Part shown: positions 40,102-52,534 of the stretch, piece after piece
Layout of the letters: each line of letters begins with the position of its first letter
Position numbering within the stretch: position 1 is the stretch's first letter
Assembly: GCA_947650365.1 (NCBI GenBank)
Contig: CANTAL010000101.1
Coordinates: forward strand, 921,716 to 985,715
Reading direction: 5' to 3'
Source of the DNA: Chamaelirium japonicum
Taxonomy: Eukaryota > Streptophyta > Magnoliopsida > Liliales > Melanthiaceae
DNA length: 64,000 bases
Notes under the pieces: generated by a model
The model's input: only the letters and a program-made list of their open reading frames with translations
The model's database searches: none
What the model was told of the DNA's origin: nothing
Program-made: the position numbers and the translations under genes

Positions 40102-43100
40102 GCATGAATGTAACCATTCAAATTCATTCATTTGATCCATTCTAATTCATTCGTACGATCCATTCTAATTCATTCGTCCGATCCATTCTAATCCATTCGC
40201 ACGATCTGTTCTTATTCATTCGCACAATCCATTCTAATTCATTCGCACGAATGTATCCCTTCTAATTCATTCGTACGATCCATTCTAATTCATTCGTACG
40301 ATCCATTCTAATTCATTCGTATGATCCATTCTAATTAATTCATATGATCCATTCTAATTCATTCGTACGATCCATTCTAATTCATTCGTACGATCCATTC
40401 TAATTCATTCGTACGATCCATTCTAATCCATTCTAGTTCATTCGTACGATCCATTCTAATTCCTTCGTACGATCCATTTTAATTCATTCGTACGATCCAT
40501 TCTAATCCATTCGTACGATCCATTCTAATTTATTCGTATGATCCATTCTAATTAATTCGTATGATCCATTCTAATTCATTCGTACGATCCATTCTAATTC
40601 ATTCATACAATCCATTCTAATTCATTCGCACGAATGTATCCATTCTAATTAATTCGTACGATCCATTCTAATTCATTCGTATGATCCATTCTAATTCATT
40701 CGCACAATCCATTCTACTTCATTCGTACGATCCATTCTTACTCATTGGTACGATCCATTCTAATTCATTCGCACGAATGTATCCATTCTAATTCATTCGT
40801 ACGAATCCATTCTAATTCATTCGTACAATCTATTCTATTTCATTCGTACGATCCATTCTTACTCATTCGTATGATCCATTCTAATTCATTCGGACGAATG
40901 TATCCATTCTAATTTATTCGTAGGATCCATTCTAATTCATTCGTACGATCCATTCTAATTCATTCGTACGATCCATTCTAATTCATTCGTCCGATCCATT
41001 CTAATTCATTCGCACGAATGTATCCATTCTAATTCATTCATACGATCCATTCTAATTCATTCGTACGATCCATTCTAATTCAATCGTAAGATCCATTCTA
41101 ATTCATTCGTACGATCCATTCTAATTCATTCTAATTCATTCGCACGAATGTATCCATTCTAATTCATTCGTACGATCCATTCTAATTCATTAATATGATC
41201 CATTCTAATTCATTCGTACGATCAATTCTAATTCATATGCACAAAGGTATCCATTCTAATCCATTCGTTTGATCCATTCTAATCCATTCGTACGATCCAT
41301 TCTAATTCATTCGTACGATGCATTCTAATTCATTCGCTCGAATGTATCCATTCTAATCCATACGTACGATCCATTCGTACGATCCATTCTAATTCATTCG
41401 CATGAATGTAACCATTCTAATTCATTCATTTGATCCATTCTAATTCAATCGTACGATCCATTCTAATTCATTCGTCGGATCCATTCTAATTCATTAGCAC
41501 GATCCATTCTAATTCATTCGTACGATCCATTCTAATTCATTCGTACGATCCATTCTAATTCATTCGCACGATCCATTCTAATTCATTCATAGGATCCATT
41601 CTAATTCACTCATACGATCTATTATAATTCTTTCGCATGAATGTATCCATTCTAATTCATTCGCACGAATGTATCCATTCTAATTCATTCGTACGATCCA
41701 TTCTAATTCATTTGTACGATCCATTCTAATTCATTCGTACGATCCATTCTAATTCATTCGTAAGATCCATTCTAATTCATTCGTACGATCCATTCTAATT
41801 CATTCTAATTCATTCGTACGATCCATTCTAATTCATTCGTATGATCTATTCTTATTCATTCGCACGATCCAGTCTAATTGATTCGCACGATCCATTCTAA
41901 TTCATTCGCACGAATGTATCCATTCTAATTCATTCGTACGATCCATTCTTATTCATTAATATGATCCATTCTAATTCATTCGTACGATCCATTCTAATTC
42001 ATTCGTATGATCTATTCTTATTCATTCGCACGATCCAGTCTAATTGATTCGCACGATCCATTCTAATTCATTCGCACGAATGTATCCATTCTAATTCATT
42101 CGTATGATCCATTCTAATTCATTAATATGATCCATTCTAATTCATTCGTACGATCCATTCTAATTCATATGCACAAAGGTATCCATTCTAATCCATTCGT
42201 AGGATCCATTCTAATCCATTCGTACGATCCATTCTAATTCATTCGTACGATCCATTCTAATTCATTCGCTCGAATGTATCCATTCTAATCCATTCGTACG
42301 ATTCATTCTAATCCATTCATACGATCCATTCTAATTCATTCGCATGAATGTAACCATTCTAATTCATTCATTTGATCCATTCTAATTCATTCGTACGATC
42401 CATTCTAATTCATTCGTCCGATCTATTCTAATTCATTCACACGAATGGATACATTCTAGTTCATTCGTACGATCCATTCTAATTCATTCGTACGATCCAT
42501 TCTAATTCATTCGTACGATCCATTCTAATTCATTCATACAATCCATTCTTATTCATTCGCACGGTCCATTCTAATTCACTCATACGATCCATTCCAATAC
42601 ATTCATACGATCCATTCTAATTCATTTGCACGAATATATCCATTCTAATTCATTCGTACGATCTATTCTAATTCGTTCGTACGATCCATTCTAATTCATT
42701 CATACGATACATTCTAATTCATTCGTACGATCCATTCTAATTCATTCGCACAAATGTATCCATTCTAATTCATTCGTACGATCCATTCTAATTCATTCGT
42801 AAGATCCATTCTAATTCATTCGTACGATCCATTCTAATTCATTCGTACGATCCATTCTAATTCATTCGCACGAATGTATCCATTCTAGTTCATTCGTACG
42901 ATCCATTCTAATTCATTCGTACGATCCATTCTAATTCATTCATACGATCTATTCTAATTCATTCATACAATCTATTCTAATTCTTTCACACGATCCATTC
43001 TAATTCATTCGTACGATCCATTCTAATTCATTCGCACAATCCATTCTATTTCATTCGTACGATCCATTCTTACTCATTCGTATGATCCATTCTAATTCAT

Positions 43101-43117
43101 TCGCACGAATGTATCTA
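40083..43117 (-). repeat. reverse satellite block 43 (crosses the 17.5-kb copy boundary)
   Basis: A 3-kb reverse block. The CATATGCACAAAGG marker occurs near 41237 and 42171, embedded in a repeated ~0.9-kb module. The copy 1/copy 2 boundary at ~42773 lies within a run of ordinary reverse units, with no visible scar. Confidence 0.92.
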
Positions 43118-43450
43118 TAATGGATCATACGAATGAGTAAGAATGGATCGTACGAATGAAATAGAATGGATTGTGCGAATGAATTAGAATGGACCGTACG
43201 AATGAATTAGAATGGATACATTCGTGCGAATGAATTAGAATGGATCGGACGAATGAATTAGAATGGATCGTACGAATGAATTAGAATGGATCATACGAAT
43301 GAATTAGAATGGATCATACGAATGAGTAAGAATGGATCGTACGAATGAAATAGAATAGATTGTACGAATGAATAAGAATAGATCCTACGAATGAATTAGA
43401 ATAGATCGTGTGAAAGAATTAGAATGGATTGTATGAATGAATTAGAATGA
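43118..43450 (+). repeat. forward satellite block 44 (pairs with block 26)
   Basis: Copy 2 of block 26. It has the full AAATAGAATAGATTG where block 26 lacks 4 bp. Ends at junction A, opposite orientation. Confidence 0.9.
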
Positions 43451-43884
43451 ATTCGTACGATCCATTCGAATTCATTTGCACGATCCATTCTAATTCATTC
43501 ATACGATCCATTCTAATTCATTCATACAATCCATTCTAATTCTTTCACACGATCAATTCTGATTCATTCATAGGATCCATTCTAATTCATTCGTACAATC
43601 TATTCTATTTCATTCGTACGATCCATTCTTACTTATTCGTATGATCCATTCTAATTCATTCGGACGAATGTATCCATTCTAATTTATTCGTACGATCCAT
43701 TCTAATTCATTCGTACGATCCATTCTAATTCATTCGTACGATCCATTCTAATTAATTCGTCCGATCCATTCTAATTCATTCGCACGAATGTATCCATTCT
43801 AATTCTTTCGTACGATCCATTCTAATTCATTCGTACGATCCATTCTAATTTATTCGTAAGATCCATTCATTCGTACGATCTATT
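43451..43884 (-). repeat. reverse satellite block 45 (pairs with block 27)
   Basis: Copy 2 of block 27, including the truncated unit before the right-hand switch. Confidence 0.9.
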
Positions 43885-45226
43885 CTAATGGATACATTTG
43901 TGCGAATGAATCTAAATGGATTTTATGAATGAATTACAATGGATCGTACGAATGAATTAGAATGGATCGTACGAATGAATTAGAATAGCTCATACGAATG
44001 AATTAGAATGAATCGTATGAATGAATTAGAATGGTTACATTCGTGCGAATGAATTAGAATAGATTGTACGAATGAATTAGAATGGATCGTATGAATAAAT
44101 TAGAATGGATCGTGGGAATGAATTAGAATGGATCATACGAATGAATTAGAATGGATCCACCGAATGAGTTAGAATGGATCATACGAATGAATTAGAATGG
44201 ATTGTATGAATGAATTAGAATGGATTGTGCGAATGAATTAGAATGGATCGTATGAATGAATAAGAATGGATCGTACGAGTGAATTAGAATGGATCATACG
44301 AATTAATTAGAATGGATCATACGAATGAATTAGAATGGTTCGTATGAATGAATTAGAATGGATACATTCGTGCGAATGAATTAGAATGGATTGTGCGAAT
44401 AAATAAGAACAGATTGTGCGAATGAATTAGAATGGATCCTACGAATGAATTAGAATGGATCGTGCGAATGAATTAGAATGGATCGTACAAATGAATTAGA
44501 ATGGATCGTGTGAAAGAATTAGAATGGATCGTACGAATGAATTAGAATGGATCGTGCGAATGAATTAGAATGGATCGTACGAATGAATTAGAATGGATAC
44601 ATTCGTGCGAATGAATTAGAATGGATCGTACGAATGAATTAGAATAGATCGTACGAATGAATTAGAATGGATCGTACGAAGAAATTAGAATGGATCGTAC
44701 GAATGAAATAGAATGGATATATTCGTGCAAATGAATTAGAATGGATCGTATGAATGTATTAGAATGGATCGTATGAGTGAATTAGAATGGATCATACGAA
44801 TGGATTAGAATGGATCGTATGAATGAATTAGAACTGATCGTACGAATGAATTAGAATGGATCGTACGAATGAATTAGAATGGATACATTTGTGCGAATGA
44901 ATTAGAATGGATCGTACGAATGAATTAGAATGGATCGTATGAATGAATTAGAATGGATACATTCGTGCGAATGAATTAGAATGGATCGTGCGAATCCATT
45001 AGACTGGATCGTGCGAATGAATAAGAATGGATCATACGAATGAATTAGAATGGATCGTACGAATTAATTAGAATGGATACATTCGTGCGAATGAATTAGA
45101 ATGGATTATATGAATGAATTAGAATGGATCGTACGAATGAATTAGAATGGATCATACGAATTAATTAGAATGGATCATACGAATGAATTAGAATGGATCG
45201 TACGAATGAATTAGAATGGATCATAC
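43885..45226 (+). repeat. forward satellite block 46 (pairs with block 28)
   Basis: Copy 2 of block 28, one 23-bp unit shorter at its right end. Confidence 0.92.
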
Positions 45227-45530
45227 AATTCATTCTAATTCATTCGTACGATCCATTCTAATACATTCGTACGATTCATGCTAATTCATTCGCACGATCC
45301 TTTCTAATTCATTCGTACGATCTATTCTTATTCATTCATATGATCCATTCTAATTCATTCATACGATCCATTCTAATTCATTCGTACGATCCATTCTAAT
45401 TCATTCGCACGATCCATTCTAATCCATTCTAATTCATTTGTACGATCCAATCTAATTCTTTCACACGATCCATTCTAATTCATTCTAATCCATTCTAATT
45501 CATTCGTACAATCTATTCTATTTCATTCGT
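45227..45530 (-). repeat. reverse satellite block 47 (pairs with block 29)
   Basis: Copy 2 of block 29, with the same truncated-unit joins. Confidence 0.9.
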
Positions 45531-45815
45531 ACAAATGAACTAGAATGGATACATTCGTACGAATGAATTAGAATGGATCATACGAAATAATTAGAATGGA
45601 TCATAAGAATGAATTAGAATGGATCGTACGAATGAATTAGAATGAATCGTACGAAGGAATTAGAATGGATCGTACGAATAAACTAGAATGGATTAGAATG
45701 GATCGTACGAATGAATTAGAATGGATCGTACGAATGAATTAGAATGGATCGTACGAATGAATTAGAATGGATCATACGAATGAATTAGAATGGAACGTAC
45801 GAATAAATTAGAATG

Positions 45816-45820
45816 GATCG
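45816..45820. repeat. target-site duplication GATCG, left (LTR copy 2)
   Basis: Same five bases and same satellite context as at 28312, showing that this copy came from duplicating the region, not from a second insertion. Confidence 0.93.
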
Positions 45821-45914
45821 TGTTCGGGGGATTTTTTCGCTGGTCCGGGCGGGCTGCCTGCAAGACAAAGAAAAAGCGTTAGAACAGCTGGCTCCCTTCG
45901 GAGCGCAGACCCTC

Positions 45915-45926
45915 TGACGCTCAAGT
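45915..45926 (-). other. ACTTGAGCGTC element in LTR copy 2
   Basis: Identical to the copy 1 element at 28411-28422. Confidence 0.55.
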
Positions 45927-46015
45927 CAGTCTCGATTGCACAACGGCGAGCTTTAGTGGACGAAAGTGGAAGGGAATAGGGTTTCGAACCTGTACTATGG
46001 AGCCTGGGGGTGAGC

Positions 46016-46022
46016 ATTTATA
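46016..46022 (-). promoter_or_regulatory. putative TATA box of LTR copy 2
   Basis: Minus strand TATAAAT, unchanged from copy 1. Confidence 0.5.
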
Positions 46023-46440
46023 GCAATCGGCAGCCTACCGTGGCCCGACACATGGAGATTCTTCCAGTGCCTTCTAGACCCCCATGATCCGGCTCGCGTG
46101 GGTCTCTGACAGTCCTTGGTACTCTCGCCCTGACATTCTGTCATCAAGCCTGCCAGGCGGTTTGAGTAGGGGAGAGCATCTTTCTTGTCGCTGCCAGGTG
46201 GCTATTCTGGAATATTCAAGTCTAGGAGGTTTTAAAACTAACTCTGGCGGGCTTCCGTGGACTACAATCATCCACATAGCTTCTAGGGGGTTTCGCCACC
46301 TGGCATCCTTTCATACATTGTGGGCGACCTCCGGTGAGGAGCTAAGGCGCACTCGCCCTCCGTTGCTCCGCCTTCTCTTCCACATCTATCAAGAGTCGGA
46401 CCTCGCGGGAGCAACCCCTTCGATAAACTGGGGAGTTCTG

Positions 46441-46520
46441 GCGAGCTTGGGCAAGCTCCTGAGCGAGCTTGGACGAGCTCCTGCGTGAGCTAGGGGCAAG
46501 CTCCTGCGCGAGCTAGGGGC
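46441..46520. repeat. minisatellite in LTR copy 2, block a
   Basis: Same degenerate GCGAGCTTGG/CGAGCTCCTG repeats as copy 1, with a base difference in the first unit. Confidence 0.85.
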
Positions 46521-46589
46521 GTTTGCCGTGCCGGTGTCTTTGTTATGCATGACGGTCTAACTCCCGCTACCACTGCAAGCGAGTTCTCG

Positions 46590-46738
46590 CGCGGGCTTGG
46601 CGAGCTCCTCGGCGAGCTTAGGCGAGCTCCTGAGCGAGCTTAGGCAAGCTCCTGGGCGAGCTTGGCGAGCTCCTGAGCGAGCTTAGGCGAGCTCCTGGGC
46701 GAGCTCAGGCGAGCTCCAGCGAGCTTAGGCGAGCTCCT
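46590..46738. repeat. minisatellite in LTR copy 2, block b
   Basis: Same 22-bp units and same copy number as in LTR copy 1, so this minisatellite has not changed length since the duplication. Confidence 0.9.
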
Positions 46739-46853
46739 AAGAGTGCTCTTGCCCTAGGCCCCTTCAGCCCAATGTGGATCTCGCTCCCTGTCAAGGTGAT
46801 TTGGTGAGCACGGGGGGGGCGAACTCCAGGGCAGATTTCAGCTACCCCCAACA

Positions 46854-46858
46854 GATCG
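46854..46858. repeat. target-site duplication GATCG, right (LTR copy 2)
   Basis: Follows CCCCCAACA and runs into TACGAATG. Confidence 0.93.
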
Positions 46859-47854
46859 TACGAATGAATTAGAATGGATCATACGAATGAACTAGAATGG
46901 ATACATTCGTGCGAATGAATTAGAATGGATTGTGCGAATGAATAAGAACAGATCGTGCGAATGAATTAGAATGGATCGTACGAATGAATTAGAATGGATC
47001 GTGCGAATGAATTAGAATGGATTATACGAATGAATTAGAATGGATATATTTGTGCGAATGAATTAGAATGGATCATACGAATGAATTAGAATGGATCGTA
47101 TGAATAAATTAGAATGGATCGTACGAATGAATTAGAATGGATTGTGCGAATGAATTAGAATGGATCGTACGAATAAATTAGAATGGATCGTACGAATGAA
47201 CTAGAATGGATACATTCATGCGAATGAATTAGAATGGATCGTACGAATGAATTAGAATGGATCGTACGAATGAATTAGAATGGATCATACGAATGAATTA
47301 GAATGGATCGTACGAATGAATTAGAATGGATCGTACGAATGAATTAGAATGGATACAATGAATTAGAATAGATTGTACGAATGAATTAGAATGGATCGTA
47401 CGAAGGAATTAGAATGGATCGTACGAATGAACTAGAATGGATTAGAATGGATCGTACGAATGAATTAGAATGGATCGTACGAATGAATTAGAATGGATCG
47501 TACGAATGAATTAGAATGGATCATACGAATTAATTAGAATGGATCATACGAATGAATTAGAATGGATCGTACAAATGAATTAGAATGGATACATTCGTGC
47601 GAATGAATTAGAATGAATTGTGCGAATGAATAAGAACAGATCGTGCGAATGAATTAGAATGGATCGTACGAATGAATTAGAATGGATCGTGCGAATGAAT
47701 TAGAATGGATCGTACGAATGAATTAGAATGGATACATTTATGCGAATTAATTAGAATGGATCGTACGAATGAATTAGAATGGATCGTATGAATGAATTAG
47801 AATGGATCGTATGAATGAATTAGAATGGATCGTGCGAATGAATTAGAATAGATC

Positions 47855-48039
47855 GTACGATCCATTCGAATTCATTCGCACGATCCATTCTAATTCATTC
47901 GTACGATCCATTCTAATTCATTCATACGATCCATTCTAATTCATTAGTACGATCCATTCTAATTCATTCATACGATCCATTCTAATTCATTCGTACGATC
48001 CATTCTAATTCATTCGCAATCTATTCTAATTCATTTGTA
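47855..48039 (-). repeat. reverse satellite block 49 (pairs with block 31)
   Basis: Copy 2 of block 31, including the shortened CGCAATC unit. Confidence 0.9.
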
Positions 48040-48319
48040 CGAATGGATACATTCGTGTGAATGAATTAGGATGGATCGTGTGAAAGAATTAGAATGGATC
48101 GTACGAATGAATTAGAATGGATCGTACGAATGAATTAGAATGGTTACATTCATGCGAATGAATTAGAATAGATCGTGCGAATGAATTAGAATGGATTCGT
48201 ACAAATGAATTAGAATGGGTACATTCGTGCGAATGAATTAGAATGGATCGTACCAATGAGTAAGAATGGATCGTACGAATGAAATAGATTGGATTGTGCG
48301 AATGAATTAGAATGGATCG
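48040..48319 (+). repeat. forward satellite block 50 (pairs with block 32)
   Basis: Copy 2 of block 32, ending at junction E. Confidence 0.9.
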
Positions 48320-48675
48320 CACGAATGTATCCATTCTAATTCATTCGTACGATCCATTCTAATTCATTCGTACGATCCATTCTAATTCAATCGTATGATC
48401 CATTCTAATTAATTCGTATGATCCATTCTAATTCATTCGTACGATCCATTCTAATTCATTTATACAATCCATTCTAATTCATTCGTACGATCCATTCTAA
48501 TTCACTCATACGATCCATTCTAATACATTCATACGATCCATTCTAATTCATTTGCACGAATATATCCATTCTAATTCATTCGTACGATCCATTCTAATTC
48601 CTTCGTACGATCCATTCTAATTCATTCGTACGATCTATTCTAATTCATTCGTACGATCCATTCTAATTCATTCAT
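48320..48675 (-). repeat. reverse satellite block 51 (pairs with block 33)
   Basis: Copy 2 of block 33, ending in the hairpin at 48656-48695. Confidence 0.9.
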
Positions 48676-48695
48676 ACGAATGAATTAGAATGGAT
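48656..48695. repeat. strand-switch hairpin, 18-bp arms (copy 2)
   Basis: Duplicate of the 31152 hairpin; both arms and the ATAC loop unchanged. Confidence 0.92.
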
Positions 48696-49767
48696 ACATT
48701 CGTGCGAATGAATTAGAATGGATACATTCGTGCGAAAGAATTAGAATAGATCGTATGAATGAATTAGAATGGATCCTATGAATGAATTAGAATGGATCGT
48801 GCGAATGAATTAGAATGGATCGTACGAATGAATTAGAATGGATCGTGCTAATGAATTAGAATTGATCGAATGAATGAATTAGCATTGATCGTGCTAATGA
48901 ATTAGAATGGATCATACGAATGAATTAGAATGGATCAAATGAATGAATTAGAATGGTTACATTCATGCGAATGAATTAGAATGGATCGTACGAATGGATT
49001 AGAATGGATCGTACGAATGGATTAGAATGGATACATTCGAGCGAATGAATTAGAATGGATTGTACGAATGAATTAGAATGGATCGTACGAATAAATTAGA
49101 ATGGATACATTCGTCCGAATGAATTAGAATGGATCATACGAATGAGTAAGAATGGATTGTACGAATGAAATAGAATAGATTGTATGAAAGAATTAGAATG
49201 GATTCGTACAAATGAATTAGAATGGATCGTACGAATGAATTAGAATGGATCATACAAATTAATTTGAATGGATCATACGAATGAATTAAAATGGATCGTA
49301 CGAATGAATTAGAATGGATATATTCGTGCGAATGAATTAGAATGGATCGGACGAATGAATTAGAATAGATCGTACGAATGAATTAGAATGGATCGTACGA
49401 ATGGATTAGAATGGATACATTCGTGCGAATGAATTAAAATGGATTGTATGAATGAATTAGAATGGATCGTACGAATGAATTAGAATGGATCGTACGAATG
49501 GATTAGAATGGATTGTACGAATGAATTAGAATGGATCCTACGAATGAATTAGAATGGATCGTGTGAGAGAATTAGAATGGATTGTATAAATGAATTAGAA
49601 TGGATCGTATGAATGAATTAGAATGGATCGTGTGAATGAATTAGAATTGATCAAACGAATGAATTTGCATGGATCGTGCTAATGAATTAGAATGGAACGT
49701 ACGAATGAATTAGAATGGATCGTGTGAAAGAATTAGAATGGAATGTATGAATGAATTAGAATGAATT
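48676..49767 (+). repeat. forward satellite block 52 (pairs with block 34)
   Basis: Copy 2 of block 34, ending at junction A, opposite orientation, with the same GAATTCTTACG change. Confidence 0.9.
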
Positions 49768-50800
49768 CTTACGATCCATTCGAATTCATTCGCACGATCC
49801 ATTCTAATTCATTCATACGATCCATTCTAATTCATTCACACGATCCATTCTAATTCATTCGTAGGATCCATTCTAATTCATTCGTACAATCCATTCTAAT
49901 CCATTCGTACGATCCATTCTAATTCATTCGTACGATCCATTCTAATTCATTCGTACGATCCATTCTAATTTATTCATACAATCCATTCTAATTCATTTGC
50001 ACGAATGTATCTATTCTAATCCATTCGTACGATCCATTCTAATACATTCGTAAGATCCATTCTAATTCATTCGTACGATCCATTCTAATTCATTCGTACG
50101 ATCCATTCTAATTCACTCGTACGATCCATTCTAATTCATTCGCACGAATGTATCCATTCTAATTCATTCGTACAATCCATTCTATTTCATTCGTACGTTC
50201 CATTCTTACTCATTCGTATGATCCATTCTAATTCATTCGTATGATCCATTCTAATTCATTCGTACGATCCATTCTAATTCATTCGTACGATCCATTCTAA
50301 TTCATTCGCACGATCCATTCTGATTCATTCATACGATCCATTCTAATTCATTCATACGATCCATTCTAAATCATTCCTACAATCCATTCTAATTCATTCG
50401 CCCGATCCATTCTAATTCATTCATACGATCCATTCTATTCGAATGGATCATGCGATCCATTCGAATTAATTCGCACGATCCATTCAAATTCATTCATACG
50501 ATCCATTCAAATTCATTCATACAATGCATTCTAATTCTTTCACACGATCCATTCTAATTCATTCGTACGATCCTTTCTAATTCATTCGTACAATCCATTC
50601 TATTTCATTTGTACGATCCATTCTTACTCATTCGTATGATCCATTCTAATTCATTCGTACGATCCATTCTAATTCATTTGTACGATCCATTCTAATTCTT
50701 TCACACGATCCATTCAAATTCATTCGTAGGATCCATTCTAATTCATTCGTACAATCTATTCTAATTCATTCGTACGATCCATTCTAATTCATTCGTACGA
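49768..50800 (-). repeat. reverse satellite block 53 (pairs with block 35)
   Basis: Copy 2 of block 35, with the third micro-hairpin. Confidence 0.92.
50437..50466. repeat. 30-bp perfect hairpin, copy of the 32933 locus
   Basis: Arms and ATGC loop identical to the other two loci. Confidence 0.95.
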
Positions 50801-50824
50801 TCGTACGAATGAATTAGAATGGAT
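50777..50824. repeat. 48-bp perfect palindrome at junction D (copy 2)
   Basis: Duplicate of the 33273 palindrome, centred between 50800 and 50801, still perfect. Confidence 0.95.
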
Positions 50825-51258
50825 TGTACGGAATGAATTAGAATGGATTGTATGAATGAATTAGAATGGATACATTCGTGCGAATAAATTAGAATGGATC
50901 ATACGAATGAGTAAGAATGGATCGTACGAATGAAAGAGAATCGATTGTACGAATGAATTAGAATGGATCGTATAAATGAATTGGAATGGATCGTACGAAT
51001 GAATTAGAATGGATCATACGAATGAAATAGAATGGATCGTGTGAAAGAATTAGAATGGATTGTATGAATGAATTAGAATAGATCGTATGAATGAATTAGA
51101 ATGGATCGTACGAATGAATTTGAATGGTTCGTACGAATGAACTAGAATGGATACATTCGTGCGAATGAATTAGAATGGATCGTACGAATGAATTAGAATG
51201 GATCGTACGAATAAATTAGAATGGATCTTACGAATGAATTGCAATGGATCGTACGAAT
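50801..51258 (+). repeat. forward satellite block 54 (pairs with block 36)
   Basis: Copy 2 of block 36, ending at junction C. Confidence 0.9.
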
Positions 51259-52504
51259 GCACGATCCATGCTAATTCATTCGTTCGATAAATTCTTATTC
51301 ATTAGCACGATCCATTCTAATTCATTCATACGATCCATTCTAATTCATTCGCATGATCCATTCTAATTCATTCGTACGATCCATTCTAATTCTTTCATAC
51401 GATCCATTCTAATTCATTCGTACGATCCATTCTAATTCATTCGTACGGTCTATTCTAATTCATTCGTATGATCCATTCTAATTCATTCGTACGATCCATT
51501 CTAATTCCCTAGTACGATCCATTCTAATTCATTCATACAATCTATTCTAATTCATTCCTACAATCCATTCTAATTCTTTCACACGATCCATTCTAATTCA
51601 TTCGTACGATCCATTCTAATTCATTCATACAATCCATTCTAATTCTTTCACACGATCCATTCTAATTCATTCGTACGTTCTATTCTAATTCATTAGCACG
51701 ATCCATGCTAATTCATTCGTTCGATCAATTCTAATTCATTAGCACGATCCATTCTAATTCATTCGTACGATCCATTCTAATTCATTCGCACGATCCATTC
51801 TAATTCATTCATAGGATCCATTCTAATTCATTCATACGATCTATTCTAATTCTTTCGCACGAATGTATCCATTCTAATTCATTTGCACGAATGTATCCAT
51901 TCTAATTCATTCGTACGATCCATTCTAATTCATTCATACGATCTATTCTAATTCATTCATACAATCCATTCTAATTCTTTCACATGATCCATTCTAATTC
52001 ATTCGTACGATCCATTCTAATTCATTCGCACAATCCATTCTATTTCATTAGTACGATCCATTCTTACTCATTGGTACGATCCATTCTAATTCATTCGCAC
52101 GAATGTATCCATTCTAATTCATTCGTACGAATCCATTCTAATTCATTCGTATAATCCATTCTATTTCATTCGTACGATCCATTCTTACTCATTCGTATGA
52201 TCCATTCTAATTCATTCGCACGAATGTATCCATTCTAAATCATTCGTACGATCCATTCTAATTCATTCGTACGATCCATTCTAAATCATTCGTACAATCC
52301 ATTCTATTTCATTTGTACGATCAATTCTAATTCATTAGCACGATCCATTCTAATTCATTCGTACGATCCATTCAAATTCATTCGCACGATCCATTCTAAT
52401 TCATTCGTACAATCCATTCTATTTCATTCGTACGATCCATTCTTACTCATTCGTATGATCCATTCTAATTCATTCGTACGATCCATTCTAATTCATTCGT
52501 ACGA
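51259..52504 (-). repeat. reverse satellite block 55 (pairs with block 37)
   Basis: Copy 2 of block 37. Confidence 0.92.
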
Positions 52505-52534
52505 TCGTACGAATGAATTAGAATGGATCGTACG
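52475..52534. repeat. 60-bp perfect palindrome at junction D (copy 2)
   Basis: Duplicate of the 34971 palindrome, centred between 52504 and 52505. Both 30-base arms remain exactly complementary, as does the neighbouring single-base bulge. Confidence 0.95.

Larger units (their letters stand above)
25251..42773. repeat. 17.5-kb tandem duplication, copy 1
   Basis: This segment is followed directly by a second copy. The offset is 17,523 bp at the left end, about 17,527 bp after a 4-bp difference near 25831, and 17,504 bp after copy 2 lacks one 23-bp unit near 27690. From there the offset stays 17,504 bp, including at the LTR, at 30585 and 48089, at 37461 and 54965, and at 42751 and 60255. All internal strand switches, the micro-hairpin and the solo LTR are shared. 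It begins just after a junction C remnant at 25240. Confidence 0.95.
45821..46853 (-). mobile_element. solo LTR, copy 2 (carried by the 17.5-kb duplication)
   Basis: Also 1,033 bp, with the same TGTTCGGGGG and CCCCCAACA ends and the same flanking GATCG. It differs from copy 1 by about six substitutions and no length change, by eye. Because the insertion site, target duplication and flanking strand switches are all shared, the two LTRs descend from one insertion, and their ~0.6% divergence dates the duplication rather than the insertion. As a rough guide only, at assumed plant rates of about 2e-9 to 1.3e-8 substitutions per site per year this is a few hundred thousand to about 1.5 million years. 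No internal or coding region is present. Confidence 0.92.
45531..47854 (+). repeat. forward satellite block 48 with solo LTR (pairs with block 30)
   Basis: Copy 2 of block 30, interrupted by the second LTR copy at the same unit. Confidence 0.93.
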
